Source: Babylonia areolata (lineage: Eukaryota; Mollusca; Gastropoda; Neogastropoda; Buccinidae). Taken from it: 64,000 bases of DNA. The notes below the pieces were generated by a model that made no database searches, was not told where the DNA came from, and saw only the letters and a list, made by a program, of their open reading frames with translations. The position numbers and the translations under genes were made by a program. Each line of letters opens with the position of its first letter. Position 1 is the first letter of the stretch. The DNA is taken from NCBI RefSeq assembly GCF_041734735.1, contig NC_134878.1, positions 13,864,640 through 13,928,639 on the forward strand. The letters run 5' to 3'. Positions 22,871 through 34,302 of this stretch are shown here, piece after piece.

Positions 22871-24076
22871 TTGGCCAGATTGTCTGTGTTTTGTTGTGGT
22901 TTTTTTGTGTGGTTTTTTAATGACACCTTTGTTGGATTAAATGCATATCACACGTTTGTCGTGAAAGCCTTGCCTGTCTTATTGTGATTTTAGATAACGT
23001 TTGATTTTTTTTTTTTCAAAGCGAATTTGCATTATTCCTTTCAAGATCGTGTTTTGGGGACCTTTAAGATAACATACGTTGCAGCTGTTGCGATGACAGA
23101 TTGCCTGAACCACTAAGTGCAGCCTGCAGTCACTTTCTCTCTGATCTTTGCACGTGGTGTGTGTGTGTGTGTGTGTGAGTGTGTGTGTGTGTGTATGTGT
23201 GTGTGTGTGTGTGTGTGCTCTCATATGTTAGCGCGTCTGTGTGTCTGTGTATACAGAGGATAATTACACGAGAGATGATAATAACAAGACAAGGAAAGTC
23301 TCGAGGTTTGTCTCCCTGACTTACTGGAACTGTTTTGTAGGCTTACTTTGCGTTGTTTTGGGGGTTTTTTTTCCACCCCAAGTTTGTATGTTTAACTGCG
23401 TATGTTTTGGCGCATCTATATGTGTCAGCACACAGAAGAATGTTACATGACTAAGGCTAACGATGCAAAGTAGAAAAATGCGTCTTGCTGTGTAAACGTG
23501 AGGCTAAATGGTTTATTTTGCATTGTCAGTACCTTGGGCACATGACGTGATAGTATATTGAGCACATCTGCTTGCATTTCACGCACTATGTGCTCTAAAT
23601 ATATGCATGACTGTAGTGATAAATTAGGCTTTCTTTCTTTGGGGCGGGGGGGGGGACTATTCCGTTTTATCAGTTGTCTTGCAAGTTACTGGAAAATAGA
23701 TCTTCGATACCTGAAATATTTCGTGATTTTCGACATACCGAAATCTTATTCGTGTCATAGTTTCCTATATTATGAAGTTTCAAGTATAAAGGTGCTCAAA
23801 TTTCCTTCAATTGCCCAACTTCATGCTCGCATGCCTGTTTATTTATAAACTTTCTCGTGGATTCAACTGCATGTGTGCATATGGAAAAAAAAAGAGAAGT
23901 TTAATGATCGTGTCTATACGTAATGCATGACCCGTTATGAGCTACCAACCGTTTGACATGAGCAGAAGGCCTAGGTCATTAAGATCTTTGTCATTGTCAT
24001 TATCACTTTGTCTCTGTTTCTCCCTGTCAGTTTGTCTTAAAACAGCAAAGAAGAGGACATCATATACACAGATCGC
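22871..24076. other. Intergenic, no gene seen
   Basis: AT-rich sequence with a (GT)n tract at 23155-23217. The small open frames show no family resemblance. Confidence 0.55.
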
Positions 24077-24870
24077 TCAGTCACCAAAGATCAATAATAA
24101 TAATAATAATAAATGATAATAATGATAATATTTATATAGCGCTGAATCTTGTGCAGAGACAAATCTAAGCGCTTTCACACCATTCACACGCAAGCATAAC
24201 TCTAAAACTGAAGAAACTGAAGACGATGAAGAGGCAGTGGAGGGTGGCTATCTTGAAAAGAGGTGGGTTTTAAGGCCAGACTTGAAAGAGCTGAGTGCGG
24301 AGACCTGACGAAGCGGAAGAGTATGTTCATTCCAAATGCAAGGTCCAGAGACAAAAAAAATCCGGCGTCCAACAGTTGAGTATTTGAATCTGGGTATGTG
24401 TAAACAGAGTGGATCCGAAGCAGATCGTAGAGAGCGAGATGGGGTGTAAAGGTGAAGGCAGCCACAAAGATAGGTAGGAGCAGACTTGTGAATACATTTA
24501 TAACATAGAGTGCTGATCTTATATTTTATTCTGTGTGAGACAGGGAGCCAATGGAGATGTTGCAAAATAGGAGTGATGTGCTCAGATCTTTTCTTTCTGA
24601 GGACGAGTCGGGCAGCAGAGTTTTGTATGCGCTGAAGGGACTGAATGGATGAAGCAGGCAAACCAGACAATAGGGAATTACAGTAGTCAAGGCGAGAGAG
24701 AATGAGAGAAACGACAAGTCTAGATGTTGTGTCGGTGGACAGATATTTCCGAATGGAACTGATGCGTCGCAATTAACAGTAGCAGGATTGATTTTGTCAG
24801 CTGTGATGGAAGAGAGTTTTTGTTTAGTTCCTATGATCATTGCTTCGGTTTTGTCTGCGTTCAATTGTTA
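24077..24870 (-). mobile_element. CR1/L2-like LINE, 5'-truncated
   Basis: The - strand encodes the RT C-terminus: [95 protein letters not shown] and [17 protein letters not shown]. After the stop comes a 3' UTR with GCGCTATATAAATATT and a (TTA)n tail. One long frame (24248-24772) is open; one break separates it from the upstream piece. Truncation at about 24870 is typical of incomplete reverse transcription. Confidence 0.92.
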
Positions 24871-24878
24871 CTTATTTA

Positions 24879-25300
24879 ATTGTAACTTACCAATCTGGTT
24901 ATACTGTCCCGGACATGCAGGTATTAAGAGAAATGAGCTTGATGGTAGCGCAGCAACAACGAGCGATATACATCTGAGAAAATCGGAAATCATAAGTAAA
25001 TTAAAAGAGAACATAAAAAAAAATTATTTTTTTTAAACAGGTACAAGGCCATCACACCATTGATCGCCTCACAGAAACAAAGACAGGGAGAGGGGACGGC
25101 CCTGAGTCTAGCATGAACGGTACAGCACGATCATTTGCAAATCTATAATTTCCAAATCAATAATGCGCAAATTTCTTCAAAATGGAACAAAGTCTCTCTG
25201 GGCTTTCCGAAACATTAGACTGAGCAACACGCTAGACGCCACGTTCAAAGCATCAGATATAATTTCCTACCCCTCTTGCCGCAAACAGGTGGCAGTGTGT
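24879..25300 (+). mobile_element. LINE RNase H-domain relic
   Basis: The frame LPIWLYCPGHAGIKRNELDG matches the WxPGHxGIxGNExAD motif at the end of RNase H domains in I/Jockey/Tad-type LINEs. Further degraded coding-like sequence follows (LQNGTKSLWAFRNIRLSN). A (TA)-rich run and a later (GT)n break it up. Confidence 0.6.
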
Positions 25301-25844
25301 GTGTGTGTGTGTGTTGGGGGTGGGGATGTACGTCAATGTTGTGGGTATTGTGGGAGTGACGGTATATAGGAATGTGCGAACGCGTGTGTATGCATTGTAT
25401 GGACACACAGACACAGACACACACACACACACACACACACGCATCAACATGGCAGATGCAGAATATAGATGTCTTTGATCGTGGGTGGGGGAGGGTGCGG
25501 ATGCGTGAGATTGTGTCGGGGCTCGTGTACTTTTATGTGTGGTACTTTTATACCTGTGAGGCCGCATGTGCGCGTGCGGATGTTACACATGTTTTTATAT
25601 TTGTTTATCTATCAATTTTATCATCATTGTTGTTTATGTTATTTTTATTTTTATTTTGTTATTTGTTCATTGGTTTATTTATTTATTTATTTATTCATTT
25701 ATTATTTGTTTATGCATTCATTCATTTATTTTATTCCATTTCTCTTTTGCTTTTAGTTACTGCCTTATCAGTTCCTCAATCTAATTATTTGTGTATTTAT
25801 TTACTTTTGTATTTTATTTTACTTTTTCTCTTTTTATTTTCCCT
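25301..25844. other. Low-complexity intergenic DNA
   Basis: (GT)n/(CA)n near 25295-25440, then TTTATT-rich sequence to 25845. Nothing coding is recognised. Confidence 0.6.
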
Positions 25845-25959
25845 CAAGGCCTGATTGCGTTACGCTACAGGTCAGGTATCTGCTTAGCAGATGTGGTGTA
25901 GCGTATATGGACTTGTCCGAACACAGTGACGCCTTGAGCAACTGAACTGAACTGAACTG

Positions 25960-25965
<6 letters not shown>
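25845..25965 (+). repeat. Retroposon 3' end with (ACTGA)n tail
   Basis: CAAGGCCTGATTGCGTTACG, CTGCTTAGCAGATGTGGTGT and AGCGTATATGGACTTGTCCG, then the tail ACTGAACTGAACTGAACTG. Short pentamer tails are seen in RTE-clade LINEs and the SINEs they move. Confidence 0.6.
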
Positions 25966-25995
<30 letters not shown>

Positions 25996-26619
25996 GATAT
26001 TTCAGAAACAAATGACACCCTAATGGTTTCATACATACAATTAGAATATTAATACCAGCTGTGAATCACTCGGCTGGGCATGAGTTACCTGCTGCACACA
26101 TTTTCATATTGTTGGGGTTTTATTTTTCTGTTCTTCATGTTCCCCTAATCGTGCCTTATCTCATCGGCATAAACCGGAGGTCAGGTCATCCCACCAAAGC
26201 GGGCCAGTTTTTGTTTATTGCGCAAGCTGTTTTCCAGAGTCATTGTGCTCGTTTTCAGATCAACTCGGTCAGCCTGGTCTGCCAGTCCACACTGCCTGTG
26301 CCATTTTGGGTTTTTTTAGTGGAAGGGCTCGCCCAAGACAGGATTGAAACCTTACGCAGGCAAGGTAAACTACCGTGTTTTTTGTTGTTGTTGTTTTTCT
26401 CTTCCTCTGCTTCTTCTTCTTCTTCGTCTTTTTCTTTTTCTTTAAACCCATCAACAGGCCAGATTATCAACAGTTGTAAAGTGAGAGAGAAAAAAAAAAC
26501 TTTGGGGGGACTCACGTATATGTTTACACACAACATGAGTCTATTTAATATAAAGCGATGTGATTCGGTTGACTGTGTGTCTGCGGACATTTTTTTTTTT
26601 TTTTTTTTTTTTTTTATTG

Positions 26620-27040
26620 ACCATTGCCCATCTCTGTGTATGTAGGTGCGTGCGTCCATGGTAAACTTTAACAAGTTATTTTCTATGGAAATACTTAGGC
26701 TGTCGAGTCCAAAAATTTTTAATTTGGTTTAAGGATAAGAAGAAAAAAAATCACATTCTAATTGTAACAACAATGCGCTTTTGTGAGAGCACAAAAAAAT
26801 TACAAATAAGCATAGGTGTATCTTCAGTCAGGCTGCGTTAATGTTACATTTTTATTTCGTTGTCACAAAAACTAGCACTTTATCTGACTTACTGCCACAC
26901 CGATTAATATCAGGTGTTTTACCATTTTCGGTTCAAACAGAAACCATGATTTGTACAGAAATTACACTAATGCATATATCAACCAGGAGCAGCAAAATTC
27001 TGGCAAGTAAATAGAACATCAATCTGAATATACTTTGGTA
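26620..27040 (+). repeat. Hairpin-ended family, diverged copy E
   Basis: GGTAAACTTTAAC, TTATTTTCTATGGAAATACT and GGTTCAAACAGAAACCATGA follow the order of motifs in copy A. The terminal hairpin is missing. Confidence 0.45.
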
Positions 27041-27160
27041 TATAGATAGATAGATAGATAGATATTCTTTTACAAAGAAATCTCACTCTGCCTTTAAGAT
27101 AACTGTGGAACTTTTACAAGTTTGTGGAAAAATGGGCACTTCATAAATGTTTAGTATACC

Positions 27161-27525
27161 AGCCGGTGTGGTTAGCGTTGCGGACTGACGGCTGGGAGGA
27201 CGCGGGTTCGAATCCCAGTGGAGGTGGGTTTTTCCGGCTCGCGGCCGGCTCCTACCCAGAGTTAAGTGTGCTGTGGGCTTAAATGGGGAGACTGGGACCA
27301 CACAGTCGAGTATCATCCACTTCACGGATGCGTCTTTGGGCGTGTTGCTCTAATTACCTGACCAACACTGCAAGTGTCTGTATCTCTCGAGCCTGGTTGA
27401 CACCGGGATATCATTATGACAGGAAGCGTAGAGTACAGCCTTGTCATGTAGTCCCAAACCAAAATGGACCTCCATAGCAACATCGTCATAGTCATCGTCA
27501 ACCTCCTTCTCCTTCATCATCAATA
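27161..27525 (+). repeat. SINE-3 copy, reference copy here
   Basis: tRNA-like head GGTGTGGTTAGCGTTGCGGA and B box GGTTCGAATCC, then GTGGAGGTGGGTTTTTCC, CCACTTCACGGATGCGTCTT, GACACCGGGATATCATTATG and an end CTTCTCCTTCATCATCAA. Other copies at 7736-8094 and (partial) 5153-5340. Confidence 0.88.
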
Positions 27526-27544
27526 TATACAAAACAGTCCCAAA

Positions 27545-28022
27545 ATCTGTGGCCTTTTATGCCCTGCTCTCATGGTGACTTCAGTTTCGAGACCCCTCCA
27601 CTTTCGTGCTTGGGGTGAGTCCTGTTAATGTCTTCAGTGTCGGCAAATTCATGGGGGGCTGTTGTTGGAGGGATGCGATGGCGGTCTCCACTCTTGGAGG
27701 GACGCTCACTCAGTCTGGCTCTTCGACTAAGCCATTATTGTCGTTAGTAGGGGGCTTAGTCGGTGGTGTCCTAAATACGTTAAATCAGAAAAGGCACCAC
27801 TGAACACCACCGAAGTGACTCAGCAGCAGTACAGGGTCTCCTCTAGTGCGTGGCCTCCTGGCGACCTAACATCGATAGTTCCCTGCGGACTGCCGATGCT
27901 GGGAATGTGACAGACGAACCCGGGTGTGGCTGTGTTTGGGGGACTCGGAATGAGCGGCATGGGAGTAATGCCACTGAAACGGTGCAGATGAAGGGGCAAC
28001 AAATAAATAAATAAATAAATAA
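27545..28022 (+). repeat. Retroposon with (AAAT)n tail
   Basis: About 480 bp without a gene, ending GATGAAGGGGCAAC(AAAT)n. It contains CACCACCGAAGTGACTCAGC and TCCTGGCGACCTAACATCG. It could be a separate SINE or the body of a longer SINE-3 variant. No second copy occurs in the window. Confidence 0.5.
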
Positions 28023-28102
28023 AATAAAAGAAAGAAAGAAAAAAAAAGTTTAGTACAAGATCAAGCTATACAATGCTACCTTAGCCTCTTGACTGCGCTG
28101 TT

Positions 28103-28164
28103 GACGTACGGCGTACGTCATGAAATGTCGCTCAGCAATGCTGTATTGACGTGCGCCGTACGTC
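28103..28164. promoter_or_regulatory. Paired subterminal palindromes of the piggyBac-like element
   Basis: GACGTACGGCGTACGTC (28103-28119) is a perfect palindrome around one base. GACGTGCGCCGTACGTC (28148-28164) is the same with one mismatch. Both are followed by ATG and preceded by TT. They may be transposase-binding sites (inference). Confidence 0.6.
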
Positions 28165-28349
28165 ATGTTACAACGTTCCATGTTTCGAGTCCCGCATTAC
28201 AGAAAATACAGTCTGCTAACCATTAAATTAGCTCCCCTGAGAGCTCTTTATCTCCTGAGTTCCATAACCTAAAATTATTCATTAGATTGTCATATTTATG
28301 GCGAAAGTTTTGCAAGTTTGTACGAAGCTCAAGTTGTGTTTGCAAAGCC

Positions 28350-28547
28350 ATGGCTGAACGCAGACAAACCCAAACACTTGCACTTGTATTGAAAGAATTC
28401 TTTCGCGATGCAAACAGTAGAGATGAAGATTGTGGACTGAATGAGACAGAACTGCGTGAAATTGATGCCGAAGACGCTGATTTTGACAATGGAGGGGGGT
28501 GGAGGTGGCGTTGTGTGACGAAACTGAAGACAAGCAAGCTCAGCTGA
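28350..28547 (+). pseudogene. piggyBac-like transposase, N-terminal piece
   Basis: MAERRQTQTLALVLKEFFRD, then ETELREIDAEDADFDNG, an acidic N-terminus of the kind seen before piggyBac catalytic cores. The frame ends at 28547. No catalytic segment follows before the C-terminal piece. Assignment rests mainly on position within the TIRs. Confidence 0.45.
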
Positions 28548-28855
28548 TTCAAGATGCAGGTGGGTGTTTTCGAGGTTTGTCAGTTTATTATTTGCTCTCC
28601 GTTTGTTGTAACAATGAATATGACTGCATTGTGTGTGTTTTGAATGTGTTAGCTGTGGTAAGTGGCTTCGTCAGTCACTGATCAGTGTGTGTGAGTGAGA
28701 GTCAGTCACGTGGGTTACTGTGTGTGACCATCACAGCCCAGGGGGGCGTGGCTTGCTGGCTGGCTCATTGTTGATGACAGCGTGAGTCGCTCGCCTGCAG
28801 CTTTCTGTGTGTTCGTTCCTGAGTGTGTATTGGTTTGTTGTTGTTATTGTTGTTG

Positions 28856-28903
<48 letters not shown>

Positions 28904-29339
28904 TGGGGGGTGGGGGGGGGGAAGAGATGATGTTTATAAAACTGAAATCAGAGAATGATATACAGAACTGTGTGTCTAAATTACTTTGTAAATGCAACAC
29001 TTGTAGAAGTGTGTGTGTGTGGTGTGTGTGTGTGTGTGTGTGTGTGTTGTCATTTTGTTTTGTATGAGAAAGAGAGAATGAAGGGGGTGTGGCATACCAT
29101 GAACCAGTTTCAGTGTGTGTGTGTTTTGGGGGGTGGGGTAGGTATGTGTGTGTTTGTATTTCAGCTTCTGAAAACAATCAGAAATAAAATGGTACCATTT
29201 CATGATCTTTTTATATGTAAAAAAAACAACAAAAAACAAAAAAAAAACCAAACCCAACAGACTTAGTCTTTTATGCAATGTGTTTCAGGTATGCAGCATG
29301 CTGATGATCATGATGTTCATCCTGGACCATCTGGAGCTG

Positions 29340-29853
29340 ACAACTTGCCACAAACCTACAACTGAAGACCAGCAGCAGCAAGACCAAAAGGCAGTAAACA
29401 AGCCTCCAGCAATTCTGGATTACAACAAAAACATGGGTGCCATGGACCATCATGACCAACAGCTGCAGCCCTACGATGTCACAAGGAAAACCTTGAAGTG
29501 GTACAAATAGCTGTGTGTGCATTTTCTACAAATTGCCATGCTGAATGCACACATCCTCTACAAAAAAGCAGGCAACAGCAGTACACTCCTGGACTTCAGA
29601 AGGATGTAATTAGTGCCATGATTTTTGGTGACCAAGACACTGCTAAAGATGACCACGCTTTTTGTCTTGTGTGGACGACACTTCATCCAACCTACCCCAC
29701 AGAAGGCCTGGCCACAAAGGAGGTGCAGAGTCTGCTGGAAGAAAGGACAAAGAAAGGGTGTGGGGTTCTACTGCCCAGACAGCCCCAGCAAACCAGCACT
29801 GTGTCTTGAAGACTGTTTCTGCAAGTACCCCACACAGCGTTTTTACTGGCGGT
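29340..29853 (+). pseudogene. piggyBac-like transposase, C-terminal piece
   Basis: KPPAILDYNKNMGAMDHHDQ and PYDVTRKTLKWYK match the DYNKxMGGVDxxDQ..RKTxKWWxK signature. LCVHFLQIAMLNAHILYKK follows, then DTAKDDH. The Cys-rich domain is RCRVCWKKGQRKGVGFYCPD and SPSKPALCLEDCFCKY, as in PGBD4-type proteins. A stop falls after KWYK (about 29508), and two further frame changes split the piece. It is a dead copy of an active-type transposase, not a host gene. Confidence 0.88.
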
Positions 29854-30419
29854 AGATCCTGGGTGAGTACACCCTTTTCATTCTTTGTGTGGACTGTGTT
29901 GGAGTCTTATGCACCTGGACACTGTTGCTCAGCCTTGACAGTGTGTGTGGTTGATCACAACAGTCACAAGAAAGACAGGTTGATAACCTGGTTGATATTG
30001 TAGCACCTAAATGATGGAATGACAGTCCCAATTTTTTTTATTAATGCATTTGATGGAATTTTTCTGTCAGATTGACTCATTATTTGAACATGTGAGTATC
30101 AAAAACAAAATCTTGGTTCATTTTCCTTTCATTTGATATATACTTTTATGCACTTATCTTCAGTACTTTTTGAAATATAAGCAAATTAAAATCATTGGCG
30201 TGTTTTTCTCAGCATAGCCCATAGCAAATCGTACTAGCAGTGAAGGGGTTAGAATTATGCCATTAAATATGCATTGTTTTGCTGTTGTGGACGTCTCAAC
30301 TTAATCATATGCATACCCTATGCTTTCTAATGGTCAGAATATATAGATTTTGTATCTGTAAACCTTTGTCTGAATAAAAAATATTGAGAAAAAAAAGATG
30401 AAAAATAAAGGAAAGAAAT

Positions 30420-30564
30420 CTCACTCATCTGAAACATTTAATTCTAAAATAGGACTCGACGCACATAAAGGCTATTGTGTTTTAGATTCAGTGTGAAGGA
30501 AGTCTTACACTATCTTCATTCGCCCAAGTTTGTTTTTTTTTGTTTTTTTGTTTTTGTTGTTGTT

Positions 30565-30595
<31 letters not shown>

Positions 30596-30777
30596 GTTTT
30601 TTTTGGGGGGGGTTGTTTTTTTCGGAAAATGTCTTTTTATCAATATTCATTTTCAAGCACATATTGAAAAAGGAGGCGAAGGAGGTCATTCAGTTGTGAT
30701 AAGAGAATTATTTGTGCTTAGGCCTCATCGCACACTGCATCATGCGACCACCATTGTCAACAGATCTTTTTTTTTTC

Positions 30778-30810
<33 letters not shown>

Positions 30811-30890
30811 GCATGACTGAGTGTGACAGTCGAACTGAGCATACACGTTTGAAAATCTGTTCACCAGTATCAGTTCCAGTTCAAGGCAAA
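30420..30890 (+). repeat. Hairpin-ended family, diverged copy F
   Basis: ACACTATCTTCATTCGCCCA and TTTTTCGGAAAATGTC parallel CACTATGTTCATTCGCCCAG and CTTTTTCGGAAAATAC of copy A. Long T-runs (30533-30625) and (GT)n interrupt it. Confidence 0.45.
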
Positions 30891-30904
30891 TTTTTGCAAT
30901 CATT

Positions 30905-30942
30905 TTGAGAACTAAACAGGTATACGCTTTTTTTCCCCTTTG

Positions 30943-30979
<37 letters not shown>

Positions 30980-31125
30980 TGCGCATGTGTTCTAACGGAT
31001 AGTCAACTGTCATTATAACTGGTATGTGTGAGAAGAAAACTTTTTTTTCCCTCCATTTCAAGCCAAATTTGGTGTTGACAATGTATTTCCACAGAAAATT
31101 TACCACGGACATACATACATACATA
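30905..31125 (-). repeat. Hairpin-ended family, diverged copy G
   Basis: On the - strand: CGTGGTAAATTTTCTGTGGA, AATACATTGTCAACACCAAA and TTTGGCTTGAAATGGAGGG, matching the early part of copies A and B. It contains (TA)n at 30944-30976. Confidence 0.5.
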
Positions 31126-31217
31126 CATACGGTTGGTAGGATCCATCAGTCTTGGGAAACATTGGGGTTGTGGTCTGGATAATATTTCTGGCACAGCGCC
31201 GATTGTGGCTTGACAGG

Positions 31218-31483
31218 CCTATCCTGGAACTCCCTCTGCGTTCGTGAGTTGCAACTCCCACGTTCACTCGTATGTACATAAGTATGTGTATGACGTTTTT
31301 ACGTGTATGACCGTTTTTACCCCGCCATGTAGGCAGCCATACTCCGTTTTCGGGGGGGTGTATGCTGGGTATGTTCTTGTTTCCACAATCCACCGAACGC
31401 TGACATGGATTACGGAGTATGGCTGCCTACATGGCGGGGTAAATAAACAAAAACTGTCTATTGCGCCCGTCCTATCCTGGAAC
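31218..31483 (-). repeat. SINE-1 copy rearranged into a foldback, with 13-bp TSD
   Basis: The insert 31231-31470 is flanked by CCTATCCTGGAAC at 31218-31230 and 31471-31483. It reads as SINE-1 on the - strand until about 31411, then a 31-bp stretch of its own 3' region appears inverted (31412-31442 is the exact reverse complement of 31317-31347). It ends with the SINE-1 start (ATTGCGCCCGT). The B-box region is lost. Confidence 0.88.
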
Positions 31484-31679
31484 GGATCAAGTCTCTCCCA
31501 CACTGCGCGGACGAAATCTGATGCTGGTCTGTTTTTTGTCAGACTCTTATCGGTGCCTTTCTTCATTGCTGTTTCGCATTAACTGTTGGGTAAGTGTCTC
31601 TTCGAATTCGAACTTTGAAAGAGAGGCCTTTCTGCCTTTCTGTGTGCCTCCAGAATGATCGTTCGGAGGCTACTGCTTA

Positions 31680-33350
31680 CCCACGTATCTAGGTATGGCG
31701 CTGACTGAGAAGCTTCATCAGCGATACCAGCTCATCTGGCAGCATGAGGCAGTTCCACAGGACTTCAAAGACGCTTCCATCATACACCTGTACAAGCGCA
31801 AAGGAAATCGTCAGGCCTGTGACAACCATCGTGGAATATCCCTGCTGTCCGTCGCAGGCAAGACTCTGGCCAGAGTGCTACTCAACCGTCTCATAGCGCA
31901 CCTTGAGTAAGGTCTCCTACCAGAGAGCCAGTGTGGCTTCCGGAAAGAACGCGGGACTATTGACATGGTGTTTGCTACCAGGCAGCTCCAGGAGAAGTGT
32001 CGGGAACAGAACGCTGACTTTTACTCCACCAATGTCGATCTGACCAAGGCCTTCGATACTGTTAGCAGAGATGGCCTTTGGAGAATCATGGCGAAGTACG
32101 GATGTCCCAGAAAGTTCATCACCATCATACGGCAACTACACGATGGGATGCTGGCCCGAGTCCAAGACAACGGAGAGACTTCAAAACCATTCCCTGCCTC
32201 CAACGGAGTCAAGCAAGGGTGTGTTCTTGCCCCCACCCTGTTCAGTCTCATGTTTTCAGCCATGCTGACAGATGCCTTCAGAGACGCTGACGTAGGCATT
32301 GGCATCAGGTACCGCACAGATGGCTCACTCTTCAACCTCAGGAGGCTTCAAGCAAAAACCAAGGTGAGGCTAGACACCGTCAACGACTTCCTGTTTGCTG
32401 ATGACTGTGCTCTCAATGCTGCCTCTGAAGATGACATGCAACACAGCGTTTCTGCTGCCTGTGACAACTTTGGCCTCACAATCAGCACAAAGAAGACTGA
32501 GGTGATGCACCAGCCAGCTCCAGGAAAGCCTTACGTTGAACCAAACATCTTCCTCAACGGGCAACGACTGAACGCGGTGGACAGTACACTCTCTCGCACA
32601 GTTGTCATCGACCACGAGGTGAATGCCAGACTCGCCAAAGCCAGCACTGCCTTCGGCAGACTCCATAAGAACGTTTGGAACAGGAGAGGCATCACCCTGG
32701 AGACGAAGCTCAAAGTATACAAGGCCATAGTTCTCACTACACTGCTCTATGGATGTGAATCATGGACGGTCTACAAACGCCACGCCAAAAGGCTGAACCA
32801 CTTCCACACCACCAGCCTCAGAAAACTTCTCGGCATAAAGTGGCAAGAGAAGATCCCTGACACAGAAGTGCTCACTCGTGCAAACTTGCCCAGCATCTAC
32901 ACCATCTTAATGCAGGCCCAGCTGCGCTGGGCAGGCCATGTAGTTCGCATGCCAGACCACCGGCTCCCCAAGAAACTGCTGTACGGCGAACTCCAACATG
33001 GCAAGTGCTCCCATGGAGGCCAAAAGAAGCGCTTCAAAGACACTCTGAAAGCTTCTCTGAAGGCCTTCAACATCAGCCACGACACATGGGAGCTGAATGC
33101 AATGGACAGACCAAATGGCGTTCAGCTGTCCACAAAGGCGCCAAATCCTGTGAGGCCAACAGAATCGCTGCAGCAGAGCAGCGCAGACAGGCCAGGAAAA
33201 GCAGTGCCAGCAAGTCCCCGACAGCCGCCACCATCCCCTGTCCACACTGCATCAGAACCTTCCGGGCGCGGATTGGCCTGACCAGTCATCTGCGCACCTA
33301 CAGAGCCCAACCCACCCACCCCCTGGATGACTAGATGGTCCTCGTCGATC
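31680..33350 (+). mobile_element. EN-RT LINE, 5'-truncated (RT plus C2H2 tail)
   Basis: The main frame (31965-33281) encodes NVDLTKAFDTVSRDGLWRI (catalytic Asp), NGVKQGCVLAPTLFSLMFSA, the FADDCAL active-site box, YGCESWTVYKRHAKRLN and LRWAGHVVRMPDHRLPKKLL. An upstream frame (31695-31910) holds DFKDASIIHLYKRKGN and NHRGISLLSVAGK and is cut by one stop before GLLPESQCGFRKERG. A frame change at about 33240 separates the C-terminal CPHCIRTFRARIGLTSHLRT finger. The endonuclease domain is missing. Same family as 60741-64000, and noticeably less damaged. Confidence 0.93.
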
Positions 33351-33784
33351 CCGACGGACGAACCACACCAGGTGAGTGCCTCGGGGGTCTTCAGGTCTCT
33401 ATCACAGACATCTTTGAAGCAAGGTTGGGGTCTGCCCGCCGAGTGCTTTCTCTGAGCCAGCTCTCTGTACGGGTGGTTGGTTTCTCTCTCGGTAGTCGGC
33501 CGCCGTCCAATCACTTGATGTATCCGACGAGCCAGCGCATGCGTTCTTGCTTCAGGAGGGTGTGTAAATACAGGGAGGGGGGAGGCGAGGCTGGCGGGGG
33601 TGGTGGGGGGGGGATCCCATCCCAGCCCTCTCAAGGACAGTGCTCTTGTTGGAGACTTCGTCCTGCCCAGGAGATGTTCAGGATGTGCAGGAGGCAGCAT
33701 AATGAGAAGGGCGTGGAGCTTTTCGTTACTGTCTGGTATGCAGTGTCCATTTTTTCTCAACGTAAGCTTTGTTCGACAGGGCAT

Positions 33785-33821
33785 ACATACGCGCGCACGC
33801 ACGCACGCACACGCGCGCGCG

Positions 33822-33877
<56 letters not shown>

Positions 33878-33882
33878 CATAC
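33785..33882. repeat. (CG)n-(CA)n-(TA)n alternating tract
   Basis: About 95 bp of almost unbroken purine-pyrimidine alternation: CGCACGCACG, CGCGCGCGCG, CACACACACA, then TATATATATA and CATACATG. Strong Z-DNA and breathing potential; no gene. Confidence 0.9.
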
Positions 33883-34302
33883 ATGTGTAGCCAAGCGCTC
33901 AGCTGGCTCCATTGACTGCTTCACGCACGAGCTGTATAGGAGACGCCTTTTTCCCAACTAACCTGCTGGACTTCAAGGACCCGCACAGAATGCGTGACGC
34001 CATTCGAAATGTAAATGCAAAGTCCCTTTTAAACAACTGCTCCTAAACATTTATCAAATCAAGTCTCTGTATCATTCACTGGAATATTATATTTGTTTTG
34101 CTTGCACACACACTTGAATCAGTTAGAAGCATAACTGACTTTAGTTTAATCTTCCTGGGTCTAAAGATTTCAACTGACGCTAAGCTTACGTCATTTTGTC
34201 TTTTCGTCACACATAACGCTACAGTTTACAATTCTTTACCGTTTACGTCACTGTTGTTAGAAACTAAAACCACTCTAATATAGTGTTTGGATGAGAATAG
34301 AT

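Larger units (their letters stand above)
28085..30248 (+). mobile_element. piggyBac-like DNA transposon, internally deleted
   Basis: The ends are inverted: CCTCTTGACTGC at the left and, on the other strand, CCCCTTCACTGC at the right. Both sides are flanked by TTAG (28081-28084 and 30249-30252) where the superfamily normally shows TTAA. Inside lie an N-terminal acidic frame (28350-28547) and the transposase C-terminus with its Cys-rich domain (about 29340-29853). The catalytic Asp core is absent, so it could move only with outside help. Two near-perfect palindromes sit 18 and 63 bp in from the left end. Confidence 0.85.
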
